A stretch of 64,000 nt of DNA from Lachnospiraceae bacterium MD308 (GTDB lineage Bacteria > Bacillota > Clostridia > Lachnospirales > Lachnospiraceae): positions 1,997,687 to 2,061,686 of the forward strand of contig KE159795.1 in assembly GCA_000403475.2 (NCBI GenBank), written 5' to 3'. Below are positions 8,620 to 18,436 of this stretch, in pieces. The notes under the pieces were generated by a model that saw nothing but the letters and a program-made list of their open reading frames with translations, did no database searches and was not told the origin of the DNA. The translations under genes and the position numbers were made by a program. Numbering within the stretch: the first letter of the stretch is position 1; every line of letters starts with the position of its first letter.

Positions 8620-9846
8620 TGCTGCAAATCGCGCTATAATTCGCAGTATCAATTCTACACACCGATCCATCTGCTGTATATTCGCAAATTCATTCACTGC
8701 ATGATGATTATACGATCCTGTTCCCAAATTTGGACAACGAAGCCCTTTTTCCGTAAGCGCCACACCGTCTGTTCCGCCACGCATCGGCGGAATAACAGGT
8801 TCTACGCCGCAATTTCTAATTTCCTCCACTGCAAAGTCGATTAGTTCCTTTTTTTCCTCTATTTTTTTTGTAATACTCATGCTGCCATCTATAAAAGTGA
8901 GATGCACCGCCTTTCTGCCATACTCTTCATTCAACCGCTCTGCAATTTGTTCTACTCTTTTCTTTGCCCGGTTATATTCTTCCTCTCTATAATAACGAAG
9001 CAAATATGACATTTTACATTTTTGCGAATTTCCTTCCATCTGCACTAAATGATAATATCCGTCAAAGCCTTCCGTATGTTCCGGGCGCTCCCACGCAGGC
9101 AGCATGCTATGCAACTGATTTCCAAGCACCAGCGCATTCTCAAGCACTCCTTTCCCAGAACAAGGATGAGCGGTAATCCCGTCTATCTCCAGCGTCACGG
9201 CACCGCCGCAAAAACTTTGATACTCCACCATACCAAAGGCTTCTCCATCAAGAGTATACGCGTATTTAGCGTTGGTTTTTTCGATATCAATGTGCCGCAT
9301 ACTCCCACCGATTTCTTCATCGGGAGTAAAGATAAATGCTACTTCACCATGAGAAAATTCCGGATGCTCAATCATATAGGAAAGCGCCGTCATAATCTCC
9401 GCAAGTCCCGCCTTGTCATCTGCGCCAAGCAACGTTTTTCCATTGGTCACAATCAAATCGTCCCCGATTGAATCTTTCAGTCCACTGCAATTTTCCGGCT
9501 CCAAAACTACACCTTCACATAACATAATCAACCCGCCATCATATTTTTCAATGATTCTTGCCGTATTTTCGGGACCTGGAAAAGTAGTTGCCGTATCCAT
9601 GTGGGCAACAAAACCAATGGTGTCACATTGTTGTTCTTCCGAAAGATTTGATGGGATGCTTCCATAAATAAATCCTTTTTCATCTAACTCTACATTTTTA
9701 ATCCCCAGCTCTGCCAGTTCCTCCATTAATGCATTTGCCAAATCCCACTGTCCGGAGGACGAAGGCACAACACCGTCTTCCCCCTTCTTTGCATCCGCCT
9801 GAGTATTAAATGTAATGTACTTCAATAGCCTTTCATATGCTCTCAT
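8614..9846 (-). CDS. pepT: Peptidase T (M20B tripeptidase)
   Basis: A 410-residue zinc aminotripeptidase. M20 metal-ligand and catalytic motifs are visible: H82-x-D84 in GFVAHMDTA, bridging D143 in LLGADDKAG, E177/E178 in TPDEEIGGS, and the C-terminal His in GSYNHHAVNEF. It removes N-terminal residues from tripeptides in the cytosol. Its start overlaps the end of the upstream GPH transporter gene by 14 bp, indicating translational coupling. It is the last gene of the M16 protease-transporter-pepT cluster. Confidence 0.95.
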   Translation of the reverse strand: MRAYERLLKYITFNTQADAKKGEDGVVPSSSGQWDLANALMEELAELGIKNVELDEKGFIYGSIPSNLSEEQQCDTIGFVAHMDTATTFPGPENTARIIEKYDGGLIMLCEGVVLEPENCSGLKDSIGDDLIVTNGKTLLGADDKAGLAEIMTALSYMIEHPEFSHGEVAFIFTPDEEIGGSMRHIDIEKTNAKYAYTLDGEAFGMVEYQSFCGGAVTLEIDGITAHPCSGKGVLENALVLGNQLHSMLPAWERPEHTEGFDGYYHLVQMEGNSQKCKMSYLLRYYREEEYNRAKKRVEQIAERLNEEYGRKAVHLTFIDGSMSITKKIEEKKELIDFAVEEIRNCGVEPVIPPMRGGTDGVALTEKGLRCPNLGTGSYNHHAVNEFANIQQMDRCVELILRIIARFAAL

Positions 9847-11209
9847 GTTTTATCTCCTCTAATTCTTTTTTCATTTCAGGAAGTTTTTTCTCATTCTTAT
9901 ATACGGGAATCGCCAGCAGCAACACAAGCAAAAATGCCCCTGCCGGAAGTGCAGTATTAAGTAGAAAAAGTAAGTTTAATACAGACTGTGGCTGGACTGC
10001 TGCACCTTCCGTATAAGGAACCAACAATAAAAACCATCCAACGGCTGCACTGCCCACTGCCATACCTATTTTTGTCGCTAATGTAAATCCGCTCATTAAA
10101 ACTGCATCGCACTTTACTCCATACTTCCACTCTCCATACAGTTTTGCATCGAAGAGATTTAAAAGTACTGTTCCTGCAACAAGAGATGACCCTATACCGG
10201 AAAGAATCCACCCAGCATAGAGCACTCCCATACAACTGTCATGAAGGATTAGACGCAGCACATCCCCCGATATAGACAGACAGCAGCCCAGCAAGGTAGT
10301 ACCGGCATTTCCCAGCCTTTTCGTATAGAGATGCAAACTGCAGAATATTAGAAAACTACAGATCATTGCTATAAGCGAATAGGTAGATAACAGTCCCGTG
10401 TCTTTGAAATTATATTGGAAATAGAATACCATTGCCGTGGATTCTAATGTTGACGCAATCATATCAAACAAGTAATAGAGTCCGATACAAAGCCACACCT
10501 TATTCGCAAGCAATCCTCTCACAGTTTCTTTCAGACTTACTCCTGACGCTTTTTTACTCTCCCCACTGACCAAACTATTTTCTACAATTTCGTAGCCTTT
10601 TGTTCCAAAATAAGTTACCATATAAGACGCCGCGTAGACCATGCCATAGAAAAGTCCTACAAACAAGAATCCTTTTCGCAGATTACTATTTCCAGAAAAA
10701 GCTGCAACAGGAAAAGTCCAGGAAACCACTACATAATTTCCAATCAGGCTTACAATTCCGCTCAACTGATTCAAATGAGATCTTTGCTGTTCATCCTGTG
10801 ACATTCTTCCCATCAGGGTATTCATTGGAATTTGTATAAAACTGCTTATAGTCGCTAATATACTGTAAGTTATTATGATATAAGCAATCTGCAAAACCGC
10901 TCCCTCAAAAGGAACAAAGAAACACAGAAAAATACACACTCCTGTCGGAATCGCAAAGTATTTCAAATACGCTCTGCATTTCCCCTCTTTGCTTTTATTT
11001 CGATCTACCAGTGCTCCAATCAACGGATCATTAATAATATCAAATAATTTACAGAAAAAAATAATACTGGCTGCAATGCCGGAATGAATTCCTAAAATCT
11101 CCGTGTAAAAATACAGAAGAAATGTAGATGCGGCAAGTCCCTGCACCACTTTCCCCATAGAACCAACGCTATAGCACAGCTTTACTTTTAACGGCAGTCT
11201 TTTTTCCAT
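9833..11209 (-). CDS. GPH-family (MFS_2) symporter A
   Basis: A 458-residue, about 12-TM transporter of the glycoside-pentoside-hexuronide type. Family marks are visible: DIINDPLIGALVDR in the TM2-TM3 loop, MGRMSQDEQQRSHLNQ, and the late AKLYGEWKYG motif. It is paralogous to the next gene upstream. Sugars are the normal substrates of the family, yet here it is coupled to pepT by a 14-bp overlap and lies in a cluster of peptidases, so a peptide-like substrate is possible. This is inference only. Confidence 0.85.
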   Translation of the reverse strand: MEKRLPLKVKLCYSVGSMGKVVQGLAASTFLLYFYTEILGIHSGIAASIIFFCKLFDIINDPLIGALVDRNKSKEGKCRAYLKYFAIPTGVCIFLCFFVPFEGAVLQIAYIIITYSILATISSFIQIPMNTLMGRMSQDEQQRSHLNQLSGIVSLIGNYVVVSWTFPVAAFSGNSNLRKGFLFVGLFYGMVYAASYMVTYFGTKGYEIVENSLVSGESKKASGVSLKETVRGLLANKVWLCIGLYYLFDMIASTLESTAMVFYFQYNFKDTGLLSTYSLIAMICSFLIFCSLHLYTKRLGNAGTTLLGCCLSISGDVLRLILHDSCMGVLYAGWILSGIGSSLVAGTVLLNLFDAKLYGEWKYGVKCDAVLMSGFTLATKIGMAVGSAAVGWFLLLVPYTEGAAVQPQSVLNLLFLLNTALPAGAFLLVLLLAIPVYKNEKKLPEMKKELEEIKHESI

Positions 11210-11233
11210 AAGCTACTTCTCCTCATCTGCAAA

Positions 11234-11262
11234 GCAGAGACAGGTTGTTTCTCTGTCTCTGC
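11234..11262 (-). terminator. Intercistronic hairpin between the two GPH genes
   Basis: The perfect 9-bp stem GCAGAGACA / TGTCTCTGC with an 11-nt loop fills part of the 67-bp gap. It lacks a proper T-tract on the minus strand, so it looks more like an mRNA processing or partial attenuation element than a full terminator. Confidence 0.5.
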
Positions 11263-11276
11263 ACCGTTTCTAACTT

Positions 11277-12668
11277 TCAGGCTTTCTGCTCCCCTTTTCT
11301 TTCTTCCAGTTCTTCCTGCCATTTCGGAAGCTGCTTTTCAAATTTCGTCAGAATCACCGCGCAAACAACAGACAGTACAAAGCCCACACATGGAATAATT
11401 ATACTTTCATACAGAAAAAGATTCAGTACATTCTGTGGCTGCTTTGCCGCAGTCTGATCGAACTCCGGAACCAGCTCCATCAGATAACCCGCTGCCGATC
11501 TGCCCAGCGCCAGACCAACTGTATTTCCAAGGCTGTAAGCAGCCATTAAAATACCTTCTGCATTTACTCCAAATTTCCATTCTCCATAAACTTTTGAATC
11601 GAACACGCACTGAATAGAACTGCATGCAAGCAATCCTGCGCCAAAGAGTATTACAAGCAGGCATGCGATATAACCAGGTAAATAAGCATCCTTCAGAATA
11701 AATCTGGCAATATAACCCGCTGCCGCAATGCATCCTCCGATTGCGCAAGTGCCGGAGTTTCCAAATCTTTTTACAAAGAATCCCACAACAAAGTATGCGC
11801 TGAAAGAGCCAATCACTGATACCGTTGAATAGATAGAGAATAGCGCCATGTTATTTAAATTATACAGGAAATAATACGGCATTGCTGTTGCCTCTACCAT
11901 ACAGCCGACTAAGTCAAAGAGATACATTGCGACTGCAAGCAGGCACATTTTATTGGTAACTACGCCTTTTAATATTTCAGATATCGAAGGTTTTGCTTCG
12001 ATATTTCCCGCTTCAAAAAACTCTTCTTCCGGTTCATACCCCTTTGTTCCAATCCATGCAACCAAATACAGCATCAGGAAAATTGCCGCATAGATAATAG
12101 AAATGATGATAAATCCTTTCTTTACACCCACAGGATCTGCACCAAATTTTTCAATAAATGGCATTGTAACAGCCACGGAAATCAGACTGCCTGCCGTCGA
12201 CATCATTGTATAGATCTGATTCAAATGCGATCTCTGTACTCTATCACTTGTAACTCTTCCCATCAATGTAGTTGCCGGCAGTTGCACCATAACCCAAACG
12301 CTAACTCGCAGACAATAGGAAATCAGTACCCACGCTGCCTTTCCGCCCGTTGAAAGCTCTGGAATCAAAAAACTAAGCACAAGCAGAACTGCTGCCGGGA
12401 CAATAAACTTAATAATAAAATTCCTGCATTTTCCACCCTTTTTTGATCCGCTTTTATCAATAATGGCTCCACCTATAGCTGTTGCCAACCATCCCCAGGC
12501 ACTTCCTATTAAAGTCAGATTTCCGGCAAGCAGGCCGCTTAATCCAAGACCATTGGTGTAAAAAAATACTAAATAAGTACTTGTCATGACGCTGGTCAGC
12601 ATATTTGCTGCCCCAACACATCCATAACTAATTTTTGTTAAAAATGGTAATTTCTTTACTGTATCCAT
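11277..12668 (-). CDS. GPH-family (MFS_2) symporter B
   Basis: A 463-residue, about 12-TM transporter and paralogue of symporter A. It shows IGGAIIDKSGSKKGG in the first half, MGRVTSDRVQRSHLNQ, and SKVYGEWKFG in the second half. ATG 12668 is chosen because AAGGAGAAGAGG immediately precedes it; the upstream in-frame ATG at 12701 has no such site. It follows the M16 protease gene by 62 bp on the same strand. Two non-identical GPH proteins side by side could be alternative or cooperating carriers. Confidence 0.85.
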   Translation of the reverse strand: MDTVKKLPFLTKISYGCVGAANMLTSVMTSTYLVFFYTNGLGLSGLLAGNLTLIGSAWGWLATAIGGAIIDKSGSKKGGKCRNFIIKFIVPAAVLLVLSFLIPELSTGGKAAWVLISYCLRVSVWVMVQLPATTLMGRVTSDRVQRSHLNQIYTMMSTAGSLISVAVTMPFIEKFGADPVGVKKGFIIISIIYAAIFLMLYLVAWIGTKGYEPEEEFFEAGNIEAKPSISEILKGVVTNKMCLLAVAMYLFDLVGCMVEATAMPYYFLYNLNNMALFSIYSTVSVIGSFSAYFVVGFFVKRFGNSGTCAIGGCIAAAGYIARFILKDAYLPGYIACLLVILFGAGLLACSSIQCVFDSKVYGEWKFGVNAEGILMAAYSLGNTVGLALGRSAAGYLMELVPEFDQTAAKQPQNVLNLFLYESIIIPCVGFVLSVVCAVILTKFEKQLPKWQEELEERKGEQKA

Positions 12669-12730
12669 TCCTCTTCTCCTTATTTTCTTGACAAAATACA
12701 CAAAATATTCAGTTTCTAGTCTCAGAAATA

Positions 12731-15550
12731 TTAAAGTTTCAACAACAATTCCCTTTCCTGAATTTCATCAAAACAATCCTGATTTTCTTTCACCATCTCC
12801 TGGGAGACTGCGCCTGCATATGCTGCTGTCTCCAACGCTGTATCAATCTGTCGAAATAGTCGTTGCAGGTCTTCACAAGTAATATGCAAAAGTGTTTGCC
12901 AAACCTGTTGCTGTTTCTCCGGTGTATAACCTCGAAAATAGTTTCCAAGGCTGCTGCTGTAATCCGAAACACCCTTCCATCCAGTTACACTGATAGATGT
13001 CGTTGTTGTAAATTTAGATGCTGCCTGAATGATTGAAGAGACTCGTTGTTCTTCATTAATTTGCATAAGATGTTTTGCAACATTACGCATTTCTTCAAGA
13101 GACGACCTGAGATTCGGATCACGGTTGGAAAGTATCACGATATCCTGACCATAGGTTGCCACACATTTTACAGAATACGCACCTCCCAAATCACGAAGCC
13201 TCAAACCAGCCATATTCTGCAAAAGCGGCATACCTGCAACCGCAATAGTGCTCAAAGATTCGTCTATAGGAAATCCCATTGCCAAATACTGCATATCCCC
13301 GTTAATTCTAAAAGCCGTATTCTTTTTCCGAAGGTTTCTTCCACAGTAGGAAAAACTGCCAATAGATGATTTCCACGGAATCAACTCCATCACCTTTTTC
13401 AAGTTGGAGACAGAACACGATAGACTGACTGTAAGCCTGTTTTCAACAAAAATTTTTTTCCACAGACGCGCCAATTTCTGCACATCCAACGTCTGGTTCT
13501 GCATATACAAAAAGAATTCCGGTTCTGTACAGCAGGAAAGCAGCGCCTCTCCCGGAAGATAATTCCCTCTGAGTTTGTGAATGGGGTCTGGAATTGCCGT
13601 AGTAACAGAAGCGAGATAACCTTCTATGAGATTGTTGATTGCATCTCTGTTTTCAAAGGAAACATCATAGATCATTTCACTCAGCAGTTTAACCGTTTCA
13701 GAAAAAGTTTCCTCCAGACACTCCAGACTAATCTCCAGCTTCAGAGAATCACCTTCCTGGCTATGATAATTCTGACAGCATACGGACAGATGGTTCATGT
13801 TCTTCGCACTCTTGGTTTTCAGAGATGCCACAGTATCTTTGGATGTTCCAAGTTTACCAAAAAGAATCGGAACCGACCCAATATCACAAATCTCTTCTTC
13901 AGACACATCACTGATGTCAAAATGCAGCGTCATCCCAATTAAATTGCTGTCTGATACATGATGGAGAAGCATACCATATTCAAAAGGTACTTCTCGCACA
14001 TATTGTACAGGCCCAACCTGCGGAAAATCAGAGACTACAGAAACAGGGACTCTCGCAAGAGCTTCCGGGCTGTCATCTGCTTTCTGATACCTGTGCAGAT
14101 TCTCTATTTGCGTTAAATGCCTTGTAAATTCCTCCTCGGAAAGACTGTCTTTATATGCACGTAATTTCTTTGCTTCTGCTGTTTTGCGCTTTTCTGAAAG
14201 TCCCGGCTCTGCCTGCATAACAAATTGAGAGTAAAGAGGATTTTCTATTGTCATCGTCCGAAGCGCCTTTGTAAAAAAATTACTATCTGCTTTGTCATGT
14301 ATACGCCGATAAGCCTCTTTAAATTCAAGACGGTACCATGGTTCAAAACCATGAACCCAGGAAATAACTGCCTTAATTCCAATATCAATTCCTGCAGGAA
14401 CAAAAGAAATCCTATCGTAATAGCTGAACTCTGACGCTGAAAGTGCAGCATCAATCAAATCCTGCTCTATTCCATCAGACAAAATTTGCTTAATCTCATC
14501 AAATATACTTATTTTGATTTCCTCAAGGTTTTTCTCCTCATTATCCCTCACAACGATATTGAGCATCGGCCAATGAGAATCTCTTTGGCACTGCACGCTG
14601 AGGGCAAGATTCGGAAACTTTTCCACAAAATGTATCTGTAAAATGCGTGCCAATACATCTGCTGCAACCAAACTGTCTTTATCATCCTCAATAATAAAAT
14701 TCATTCCCAAAATATCCAGAGCTTTTCCTTCACTTCCACATGGTACGTCATATTTTTCTTTATAAGTTTTTCCCGAAAATGGAGTTGGTTCGCCAGTAAT
14801 GCCACATGGCACTATATCCGATTCTGCTTTTAACAAATACCTATCTAACACTTCCAAAATCGTATGTAAATCTGTCTTCCCGTATACAAAACCCAGACAA
14901 TTATTTGCAGCAAAGAGTTTCTTTGCCGTTGTCAGAAAGTGCTCATAAGAAAGCTCAGGGATACAGGCAGGATCACCACCTACATCAAACGTAAGATTGC
15001 TTCCTTCGCAGGCAGAGCGCACCTGTACTTGTCCCAGAAGAAAATCAGGAATCTGATAAGAGCTCCGCATCTCACTGTAGACAACCCCAGCGTAATACAG
15101 CTCGTCCTTTTCTTGATCGTATTCATAATGCCATCCTTCCTGCAAAAACGGTTCGATATGTTTTGCCGCAAGAGGATTCCATACACCATCCGCATAAAGC
15201 TTGACCAGTTCCTGAAACGCTTTTTCATTATTGGAAGAAACAGGAATAAAGTACGAATCACGCATGGTAAAGGCGCTGTTAAAAGAATTAATTAAGCCAT
15301 CCCCGCCCCAGTTTTTAACACCGTACCCACAAGACCCACATAAAATACAGTGTTCAATGATATGTGCAACGCCTGTATGATCCTCTGGCGAAAGGCGAAA
15401 TGCCAAACCGAAGGTCTTTTCCTCAGATGGTGCATCAAGATAAAGCAGTTGTGCCCCGCTTAAATGGCGAAACAAAATTGCCTCACACTGCAAATCCTCT
15501 ACATAATGGCAAGAAACCCGTTCATAATTTTCGTGAATTTGCTTAAACAT
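12731..15550 (-). CDS. M16C-type zinc metallopeptidase (presequence protease/insulinase-like)
   Basis: A 939-residue two-lobed M16 peptidase. The inverted zinc motif H63-x-x-E66-H67 is followed by the CILCGS block typical of the PreP/Cym1-type M16C group. Such enzymes degrade unfolded peptides of about 10-65 residues inside a closed chamber. There is no signal peptide, so action is cytosolic. ATG 15550 has AAGGAG at good spacing; an ATG at 15571 is also in frame. A likely promoter on the minus strand is TTGCAT-17 bp-TAAATT, read leftward from about 15615. It heads the operon M16-GPH-GPH-pepT. Confidence 0.85.
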   Translation of the reverse strand: MFKQIHENYERVSCHYVEDLQCEAILFRHLSGAQLLYLDAPSEEKTFGLAFRLSPEDHTGVAHIIEHCILCGSCGYGVKNWGGDGLINSFNSAFTMRDSYFIPVSSNNEKAFQELVKLYADGVWNPLAAKHIEPFLQEGWHYEYDQEKDELYYAGVVYSEMRSSYQIPDFLLGQVQVRSACEGSNLTFDVGGDPACIPELSYEHFLTTAKKLFAANNCLGFVYGKTDLHTILEVLDRYLLKAESDIVPCGITGEPTPFSGKTYKEKYDVPCGSEGKALDILGMNFIIEDDKDSLVAADVLARILQIHFVEKFPNLALSVQCQRDSHWPMLNIVVRDNEEKNLEEIKISIFDEIKQILSDGIEQDLIDAALSASEFSYYDRISFVPAGIDIGIKAVISWVHGFEPWYRLEFKEAYRRIHDKADSNFFTKALRTMTIENPLYSQFVMQAEPGLSEKRKTAEAKKLRAYKDSLSEEEFTRHLTQIENLHRYQKADDSPEALARVPVSVVSDFPQVGPVQYVREVPFEYGMLLHHVSDSNLIGMTLHFDISDVSEEEICDIGSVPILFGKLGTSKDTVASLKTKSAKNMNHLSVCCQNYHSQEGDSLKLEISLECLEETFSETVKLLSEMIYDVSFENRDAINNLIEGYLASVTTAIPDPIHKLRGNYLPGEALLSCCTEPEFFLYMQNQTLDVQKLARLWKKIFVENRLTVSLSCSVSNLKKVMELIPWKSSIGSFSYCGRNLRKKNTAFRINGDMQYLAMGFPIDESLSTIAVAGMPLLQNMAGLRLRDLGGAYSVKCVATYGQDIVILSNRDPNLRSSLEEMRNVAKHLMQINEEQRVSSIIQAASKFTTTTSISVTGWKGVSDYSSSLGNYFRGYTPEKQQQVWQTLLHITCEDLQRLFRQIDTALETAAYAGAVSQEMVKENQDCFDEIQERELLLKL

Positions 15551-15650
15551 AAGTTTTCTCCTTGTCTTCATCAGTTTTTCTTAGTAAAATTTAGCATACA
15601 CTAACAATGCATGCAAATAAGCAGACAACTCCTGACACAGGAATATAAAA

Positions 15651-15691
15651 GGAAGATTTCCACTGAAATGATACTTTCACAGAAATCTTCC
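15651..15691 (-). terminator. Long hairpin terminator of the XRE gene
   Basis: GGAAGATTTC / GAAATCTTCC is a perfect 10-bp stem whose 21-nt loop contains a second stem, TGAAA / TTTCA. On the minus strand it is followed by TTTTATATT. It separates the XRE regulator transcript from the M16 operon. Confidence 0.75.
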
Positions 15692-15774
15692 GAATATTCT
15701 CTCTATACTGTGCCTCTTTTTCTAATATTCAGCACTTTTTCCTTTTTTGCCTATTGTACTATAACGAAATGATA

Positions 15775-16512
15775 CTATCTGACTAAATCAGACTCATCAA
15801 CAAATTCCTTTCCTCGAAATACATTGCCTGCTTTCAGAATAGAAAATTCTTCTCTTTCTGTAATCAAACTGCTAACCAGCAAATCTGTCTCCGCTAAAGG
15901 ACGCAGTGAAATAATGACATTAGTTGCTATTGGTGTATTAGAAAGTATCTCATAAGACACATACAGACCAAGGGCAAGGCTTCGATTTCCACTGCTGATT
16001 CTCGAAAATATCCCAACATGCTCCGATGGCTCTAAGGGGTTGGTTAAATAAAAAGACGCATTATACGGCGTGCAATCTAAATGTCCATGGTATACAGACT
16101 TACATTTTTCAAAAGCAAAATTACGCTCAAGCCCAAGATAAAGCGTGGCTGTTAATTGACTATCTCCATTTTCCTCTGCAAAAATTGCAATCAGCCCTCG
16201 GTGCAATGTCGTCTTTTTTTTATGTCGTTCCGCCAAATAAAGATACAGCCTGTCCTCTTGAAAAATCCCAAAACGATGATTACTTTCATTTTTTGAATCA
16301 ATATCCTGATACATAAGCAGATTGCGCACATCAACAGAAAGTGCCCGTGAAATTTCATATAAAGTTGCTATGTCAATATTAGATTGTCCCAGCTCATATT
16401 TAGAAATAACAGATTTGCTCTTATAAATTCTATCTGCAAGTTCCTCTATAGAAAATCCTCTCTTTTTTCGATACATACGAATCTGTTTCCCGACTTCTGC
16501 ATTAAAAGACAT
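15775..16512 (-). CDS. XRE-family regulator with ligand-type C-terminal domain
   Basis: A 245-residue protein. Residues 1-65 are a Cro/CI helix-turn-helix (VGKQIRMYRKKRGFSIEELA, SKSVISKYELGQSNID); the remaining 170 residues are an unrecognised domain, possibly for ligand binding. ATG 16512 is set by AGGAGG 7 bp upstream. The gene lies between the M16-transporter operon (same strand) and the divergent M19 dipeptidase gene, so it is the natural candidate regulator of the peptidase locus. Confidence 0.8.
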   Translation of the reverse strand: MSFNAEVGKQIRMYRKKRGFSIEELADRIYKSKSVISKYELGQSNIDIATLYEISRALSVDVRNLLMYQDIDSKNESNHRFGIFQEDRLYLYLAERHKKKTTLHRGLIAIFAEENGDSQLTATLYLGLERNFAFEKCKSVYHGHLDCTPYNASFYLTNPLEPSEHVGIFSRISSGNRSLALGLYVSYEILSNTPIATNVIISLRPLAETDLLVSSLITEREEFSILKAGNVFRGKEFVDESDLVR

Positions 16513-16656
16513 ACGCATCCTCCTAATAAAAGAAATTTTGATGAAAATCAAATCTTTTTTCTTTACTTATACTCAGTATAGCACAAATTATCATAAAAAT
16601 CTCTCACCAGTGGAAAAAAGCTGTTTTCGTTAGAAAGCCATGAAACCTATGACTGT

Positions 16657-16685
16657 TTGCCCTACAAACAACCCTGTGCTAGACT
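16657..16685 (+). promoter_or_regulatory. Promoter of the M19 dipeptidase gene
   Basis: TTGCCC (16657-16662), 17-bp spacer, TAGACT (16680-16685), and AGGAGGG before the start codon. The 225-bp gap to the divergent XRE gene is AT-rich, and operators could lie there. Confidence 0.6.
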
Positions 16686-16736
16686 AAATTTGCTTCAACT
16701 AAAATTTCTACATAAGAATAACAGGAGGGAAAGATT

Positions 16737-17672
16737 TTGAAACTATTTGATTTACATTGTGATACAATTACTGGACTTGAGACGGTCGGACTGCACTTAG
16801 GAAATGACGCGGCAGCAATCTCAATAAGTAAGTTGGAAAATTCAGGAATCTCTGCATACGCGCAATGTTTTGCTATATTTTTAGACGATAAGTACAGAGG
16901 AAAAGCTGCCATCGAAAAGTGGGATCGTATTTACCAATGGTTTCTTAAACAACTGGAGCTTTATCCAAATAAAATAGAGCAAGTCCTTACAGGCGCAGAT
17001 CTTGAAAAAATTACAAAAAAGGGAAAGATTGCCGCCATTTTGACTACTGAGAGCGGTGCTGCATTCGCAGGTCAGTTAGAAAGAATTCAGGAACTCAGAG
17101 AAAAGGGCTGTCTCCTTACAAGTCTGACGTGGAATGGTGATACAGAAATCGGCGGCGGTGTTTATACCCCCAAAATCGGATTAACTCCTTTTGGTAAAGA
17201 GGCCGTTGCCGAAATGGAACGAGTTGGCATGATAATTGACGTTTCTCATCTCTGCGATAAAGCCGTCGATGATTTTCTGAAAATCCGTCAAAAGCCCTTT
17301 CTGGCGAGCCATTCCAACTGCAGAGCTATTTGCAATGCTGCAAGAAACCTCACCGACGAATATATTCAGGAAATTGTACATTGCAAAGGTCTCATCGGCA
17401 TCAATTACCTGATCTACTTTCTTCGCGAAGGTGATCCTGAAAATGCAGGTATTTCCGACGTAATCCGTCATGTAGAACATCTATTGAATTTAGGGGCAGT
17501 AAATACCATTGCCTTGGGTTCTGATTTTGACGGTGCCAAAGTACCTGCTGCTTTTGATAGTATTGATAAGATGAATACGCTCTATACCGCCTGCCAAAAA
17601 GCACTGGGCACTGAAATCACAGAAAAACTTTTTTACCAAAATGCACTGAAATTTTTCCAGAAAAACTTTTAA
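16737..17672 (+). CDS. M19 membrane-dipeptidase-family enzyme
   Basis: A 311-residue zinc dipeptidase of the renal dipeptidase family. Metal ligands H7 and D9 (DLHCD), the bridging Glu in LTTESG, and the later His residues in IDVSH and ASHSNCR are visible, along with ALGSDFDGA near the C terminus. There is no signal peptide, so it is cytosolic. The family cleaves dipeptides, including some D-residue peptides. It is divergent from the XRE regulator and completes the locus as the dipeptide step after M16 (long peptides) and pepT (tripeptides). The start is TTG 16737 preceding KLFDLHCD, or an equivalent start. A weak hairpin (17685-17709) follows. Confidence 0.9.
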   Translation: MKLFDLHCDTITGLETVGLHLGNDAAAISISKLENSGISAYAQCFAIFLDDKYRGKAAIEKWDRIYQWFLKQLELYPNKIEQVLTGADLEKITKKGKIAAILTTESGAAFAGQLERIQELREKGCLLTSLTWNGDTEIGGGVYTPKIGLTPFGKEAVAEMERVGMIIDVSHLCDKAVDDFLKIRQKPFLASHSNCRAICNAARNLTDEYIQEIVHCKGLIGINYLIYFLREGDPENAGISDVIRHVEHLLNLGAVNTIALGSDFDGAKVPAAFDSIDKMNTLYTACQKALGTEITEKLFYQNALKFFQKNF

Positions 17673-17975
17673 CGCCTACGGAAAAGGAACGAAATGAGAG
17701 CGTTTCCTTGTAACAGATTTAGAGTATGCAGCCTACGCTGCCAGGCTGTCCCTCCAAAGAAATGACCAAAGGAAATTGGTCTACATTCCATTTTGGTCGG
17801 CGCGAGTAGATGTCCCTCTGTAGCACTTCAAAATTGTCCGCATAGGCAATACTTCAGAATGGTTAAATAGATTTAGGTATATAGGTAAAATACAGTCCAT
17901 AAACGCCATAGGCTATTAAATTCCTATGGCGTTTCATATTTTGTCATATTTATTTTTATTTAAACTGTTTACTTT
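17673..17975. other. Gene-free gap with a hairpin
   Basis: This roughly 300-bp stretch contains no supportable gene. Its only clear structure is a perfect 12-bp inverted repeat, AAACGCCATAGG / CCTATGGCGTTT, at 17901-17934 with a 10-nt loop, which could act as a terminator for either side. The rest looks like decayed sequence. Confidence 0.6.
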
Positions 17976-18436
17976 ATGACAAAACTATACCCAGGAAAAA
18001 TCATTATACCAAGACCCGTATATACAGAAATTTGCAAACCCACTATTTCTCATTTGAAAGCACGTGTTGATGCATTGCTTAATCAAAATCTTGTAACCAT
18101 ACAAGAAATAAACATTGATTCAAAAGAATATGAAACATATTATCAATTAACTGAAACTCCTAAAGAAAACTACAAAATTATTGGTAATGGTAAAGCTGCA
18201 TCTATCTCTTTAGCAAAAAATATGGTGAAATTGTAGCAAGTAATAATTTATCATCTGAATATCATCTCCAACATACTACGACAGCTGATATTCTTGTGGA
18301 TGCTTACAACAAAAAAATAATTACTGAATGCCAAGGCAATACAATCTGGGCCAATATGCTTGCTAAGCGTCGGCGATTAGGAGCACCAGCATTTCCGGAA
18401 TCTTTGTGTACTCTAATAAGTTTTATGTCGAGCGGT
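17976..18436 (+). pseudogene. Broken PIN-domain protein gene
   Basis: Two overlapping frames together encode most of a PIN-like nuclease of a type common in Clostridia. Frame one (17976-18221) begins YPGKIIIPRPVYTEI and includes YKIIGNGKAASISLA. Frame two (about 18215-18436) continues YGEIVASNNL, TTADILVDAYNKK, IWANMLAKRRRLG. The switch lies in a run of six A's (18215-18220), i.e. a 1-base indel. The N-terminal strand with the first acidic residue is also missing, and some residues after ASNNL look deleted. It was probably a stand-alone toxin-like nuclease, now inactive. Confidence 0.75.
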
